Assembly: GCF_047971665.1 (NCBI RefSeq)
Contig: NZ_JBKEAA010000026.1
Location: forward strand, 9,040 to 73,039
Length of the DNA: 64,000 nucleotides
Direction of reading: 5' to 3'
Source of the DNA: Castellaniella sp047971665
Lineage (GTDB): Bacteria > Pseudomonadota > Gammaproteobacteria > Burkholderiales > Burkholderiaceae_B
Positions 61,805 to 64,000 of the stretch are shown piece by piece. The notes below the pieces were generated by a model that saw only the letters and a list, made by a program, of their open reading frames with translations, searched no databases and was not told where the DNA came from. How positions within the stretch are numbered: the first letter of the stretch is position 1; every line of letters begins with the position of its first letter. Position numbers and translations under genes: made by a program.

Positions 61805-61822
61805 TTTGTGTGAACAACCCCC

Positions 61823-61848
61823 GGAGCGCCCCTGAGCAGGAGCGCTCC
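61823..61848 (+). repeat. Hairpin after the amidohydrolase gene
   Basis: GGAGCGC/GCGCTCC, 7-bp arms with a 12-nt loop, 19 bases past the stop. There is no U run; possibly a Rho-dependent stop. A -10-like TAAAAT before the thioesterase gene (near 61886) suggests a new promoter. Confidence 0.4.
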
Positions 61849-61957
61849 CCGGCGCGCCGTCATGGGGCCTTCATGCCAACGGGTTAAAATATCCGCTTTG
61901 CCGAGATGCGCGCCCTCCGTCCTGGACACAGCGCAACGCATACACCCGGAGGCCGCC

Positions 61958-62350
61958 ATGTCCACTGTCCTGCCCCCCTCTGATCGCCCGGTCACCCTGC
62001 GAGTCATGCCCATGCCGGCCGACGCCAACATCCATGGGGACGTCTTCGGGGGCTGGATCATGTCCCAGGTCGACATTGCCGGTTCCATCCCGGCCGCCCG
62101 CCGCGCGGGCGGCCGCGTCGCCACCGTCGCCGTCAACGCCTTCACCTTCAAACAACCCGTTTTCGTCGGCGATCTCCTTAGCTTTTATACCGAAATCACC
62201 GGAACAGGTCGTACCTCGGTCACGGTTTCCGTCGAGGTCTACGCCGAGCGCCAGCGCCTGGAGGCCGAGGTCGTCAAGGTCACCGAGGCCACGCTGACCT
62301 ACGTCGCCACCGACGAAAATCGTCACAGCCGCCCTCTGCCCCCGATCTGA
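61958..62350 (+). CDS. Acyl-CoA thioesterase (YciA-like hotdog fold)
   Basis: 130 aa. The hotdog pattern NIHGDVFGGWIMSQVDIAGSIPAARRAGGRVATVAVN carries the catalytic Asp, and TFKQPVFVGDLLSFY follows as in YciA. It hydrolyses short- to medium-chain acyl-CoAs. GGAGGCC precedes the ATG at 61958. mgtE follows by 13 bases. Confidence 0.93.
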   Translation: MSTVLPPSDRPVTLRVMPMPADANIHGDVFGGWIMSQVDIAGSIPAARRAGGRVATVAVNAFTFKQPVFVGDLLSFYTEITGTGRTSVTVSVEVYAERQRLEAEVVKVTEATLTYVATDENRHSRPLPPI

Positions 62351-62363
62351 GGAGTCCGCACCG

Positions 62364-63845
62364 ATGGCCGATCAGCCCGTCATCGCCGAGACCGCCATCC
62401 CGGTCGTGATCCCGCGCCGTCTGGACCCGGAGGATGCCCAGCAGGCGCTGCAGGAACTGCAGACCATCCTGAAACGCCAGGAGGTCGTGGAGTCGCTCGC
62501 CCAGCGCCAGGAAGACGAGGACGGCTCATCGAACCTGCTCGAGGGCATGCTGCAGCGCCAGCACGAGGACGAGATCCGCCAGATCGTCAATACGCTGCAT
62601 CCGGCCGACATCGCCTTCATTCTCGAATCCTTGCCGGTGCAACAGCGCCAGGCGATCTGGCAACTGGTCAGCCAGGAATACGACGCCGACGTGCTCCTGG
62701 AGGTCGAGGACTGGGTCCGCGAATCGCTGATCGAGTCCATGGCGCACGAGGACCTGATCGCGGCCACGGGCGCCATGGATGCCGACGAGATTGCCGATCT
62801 CGCACCCGACCTGCCGCCCGACGTCATCGCCGAGGTCCAGAAAGGCCTCACCGACGCTGAACGCGCCCAGCTGATCGCCGCCATGGGCTACCCGGAAGAC
62901 ACGGTCGGCGCCATCATGGACTTCGACATGGTGCGGGTGCGCGAGGACGTGACCCTGGAGGTCGTGCTGCGCTACCTGCGCCGGCTGCACGAATTGCCCG
63001 ACCACACTGACCAGATTTTCGTGGTGGACCGTACCGATCAGTTGCGCGGCACCCTGTCGCTGTCGCGGCTGCTGCTGAGCGAGCCCGAGACCCTGGTCAA
63101 CGCGGTCATGGAACCCGATGTCCTCAGCCTGAATCCCACGGACCCCGACATCGACGCCGCCAACGCCTTCGAGCGCTATGACCTGGTGTCGGCCCCCGTG
63201 GTGGACGAACAGGGCCGCCTGATCGGCCGCGTCACCATCGACGAGGTCGTGGACGTGCTGCAGGAAGACTCCCAGGAACAGGAGCTGTCCCGCGCCGGTC
63301 TCCAGGAAGAAGACATCTTCGCGCCCGTGCTGGCGGCCCTGCGCAACCGCGCGCCCTGGCTGCTGGTGAACCTGTGCACGGCTTCCATCGCCTCCCTGGT
63401 GGCCTCGCGCTTCGAGGACACGGTCAGCCACATCGTGATCCTGGCCTTCCTGATGTCCATCGTGGCCGGCATCGGCGGCAATTCCGGCAACCAGACGATG
63501 ACCATGATCATTCGCGCCATGGCCACAGGCCGCGTCACGGGCGAGAACATCACCCAGCTGGTCAAGCGCGAGCTCCAGGTGACTTTCCTGGTGGGCGCCT
63601 GCGGCAGCCTGGTGGCGGCGACCTTCGCCTGGGTGATCTCGAGCTCCTATGCGATCGCCGCGGTGATGATGGCCGCCATGGTCGGCAACATGCTGATCGG
63701 CGCGGCGCTGGGGGTGCTGATCCCACTGCTGCGCGACCGCTTCGGCAAGGATCCGGCCATGGGCTCGTCGGTGCTGCTGACCTTCGCCACGGATTCGCTG
63801 GGGTTCTTCCTGTTCCTGGGACTGGCGACGGTGTTTTTGCTGTAG
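62364..63845 (+). CDS. mgtE: Magnesium transporter MgtE
   Basis: 493 aa. N-terminal superhelical MgtE-N domain (about 60-165), tandem CBS domains (about 170-300, GRVTIDEVVDVLQED) and five membrane helices (about 315-490) with the pore signature GIGGNSGNQTMTMIIRAMATG. CBS/N domains sense cytosolic Mg2+ and close the channel. GGAGTCC lies before the ATG. No riboswitch is visible in the short space after yciA. Confidence 0.95.
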   Translation: MADQPVIAETAIPVVIPRRLDPEDAQQALQELQTILKRQEVVESLAQRQEDEDGSSNLLEGMLQRQHEDEIRQIVNTLHPADIAFILESLPVQQRQAIWQLVSQEYDADVLLEVEDWVRESLIESMAHEDLIAATGAMDADEIADLAPDLPPDVIAEVQKGLTDAERAQLIAAMGYPEDTVGAIMDFDMVRVREDVTLEVVLRYLRRLHELPDHTDQIFVVDRTDQLRGTLSLSRLLLSEPETLVNAVMEPDVLSLNPTDPDIDAANAFERYDLVSAPVVDEQGRLIGRVTIDEVVDVLQEDSQEQELSRAGLQEEDIFAPVLAALRNRAPWLLVNLCTASIASLVASRFEDTVSHIVILAFLMSIVAGIGGNSGNQTMTMIIRAMATGRVTGENITQLVKRELQVTFLVGACGSLVAATFAWVISSSYAIAAVMMAAMVGNMLIGAALGVLIPLLRDRFGKDPAMGSSVLLTFATDSLGFFLFLGLATVFLL

Positions 63846-63910
63846 TTTCCGGTGGGTTCTTGTGCGGCACCTCGACCGCATAGCCCCCTTCCGGACGCGC
63901 CGCTCACCCG

Positions 63911-63929
63911 GTTCCGGCTGCGCCGGAAC
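63911..63929. repeat. Hairpin downstream of mgtE
   Basis: Perfect GTTCCGGC-TGC-GCCGGAAC stem-loop, 66 bases after the mgtE stop. No T run follows. Confidence 0.5.
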
Positions 63930-63975
63930 TGCCCAGGCTCCAGGCCATCATCGGGGCGCTCGCCAAACTCGCAAG

Positions 63976-64000
63976 GCGCTCAGTCCCCCGGACTGAGCGC
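63976..64000. terminator. Possible terminator hairpin at the window edge
   Basis: Perfect 11-bp arms GCGCTCAGTCC/GGACTGAGCGC with a CCC loop, ending exactly at the window edge. Whether a T run follows cannot be seen. It could serve mgtE or a leftward gene outside the window. Confidence 0.5.

Overview
The window is high-GC bacterial chromosome with dense, ordinary housekeeping operons. Gene order (lptD-surA-rsmA divergent from amgK-murU; glyQ-glyS-gmhB-plsC; metNIQ), Coq7-type ubiquinone synthesis and the protein sequences point to a betaproteobacterium of the Burkholderiales, most likely an Alcaligenaceae member (Bordetella/Castellaniella/Pusillimonas-like). That assignment comes from recognition of families, not from a database search. 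I see no insertion sequence, prophage or CRISPR array.

Layout. 1-3.2 kb: end of a RidA-family gene, a GlcD-type FAD oxidase, and a divergent phosphomannomutase/phosphoglucomutase. 3.4-13.3 kb: a leftward polysaccharide operon (WecA-like initiator, TviB/TviC UDP-GlcNAc-to-UDP-GalNAcA pair, MurJ/MviN-type flippase, three GT4 proteins, the last a two-domain fusion), closed by a strong terminator. 13.3-17.2 kb: gabD, an IclR regulator and an APC permease. 17.2-25.2 kb: an AT-rich regulatory region with a large palindrome, an uncharacterised ORF coupled to a chaperone-usher fimbrial operon (pilin, chaperone, usher, tip adhesin), then an orphan ACP-like protein plus ketoacyl synthase pair.

25.2-30.5 kb: a predicted small RNA with its own promoter, C-rich anti-Shine-Dalgarno-type loop and UUCG terminator, then a leftward respiratory cluster read as ccoN (with a CcoS-like N-terminus), ccoO, a monohaem cytochrome c, a Sco protein, a membrane protein and coq7. 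30.6-35.3 kb: OsmC protein, then leftward enoyl-CoA hydratase, class I fumarase, CitE-like lyase and thyA. 35.4-41.2 kb: glyQS, gmhB, plsC, a YgjP/SprT-like metallopeptidase whose N-terminus carries an exact beta-clamp-binding consensus, and gloA. 41.2-48.8 kb: rsmA, surA, lptD leftward; amgK, murU and a coiled-coil membrane protein rightward.

48.9-54.5 kb: two leftward ABC uptake operons (polar amino acid; methionine) and tRNA-Lys(UUU) with promoter and terminator. 54.6-64 kb: a metallophosphoesterase, a divergent GH31 protein, mnmC, suhB, an M20 amidohydrolase, a YciA-type thioesterase and mgtE. Many genes are joined by ATGA or similar start/stop overlaps, consistent with translational coupling. 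The observations most worth following are the sRNA, the clamp-motif metallopeptidase, the cbb3-like cluster, the fused glycosyltransferase, and the fimbrial upstream ORF with its palindrome.
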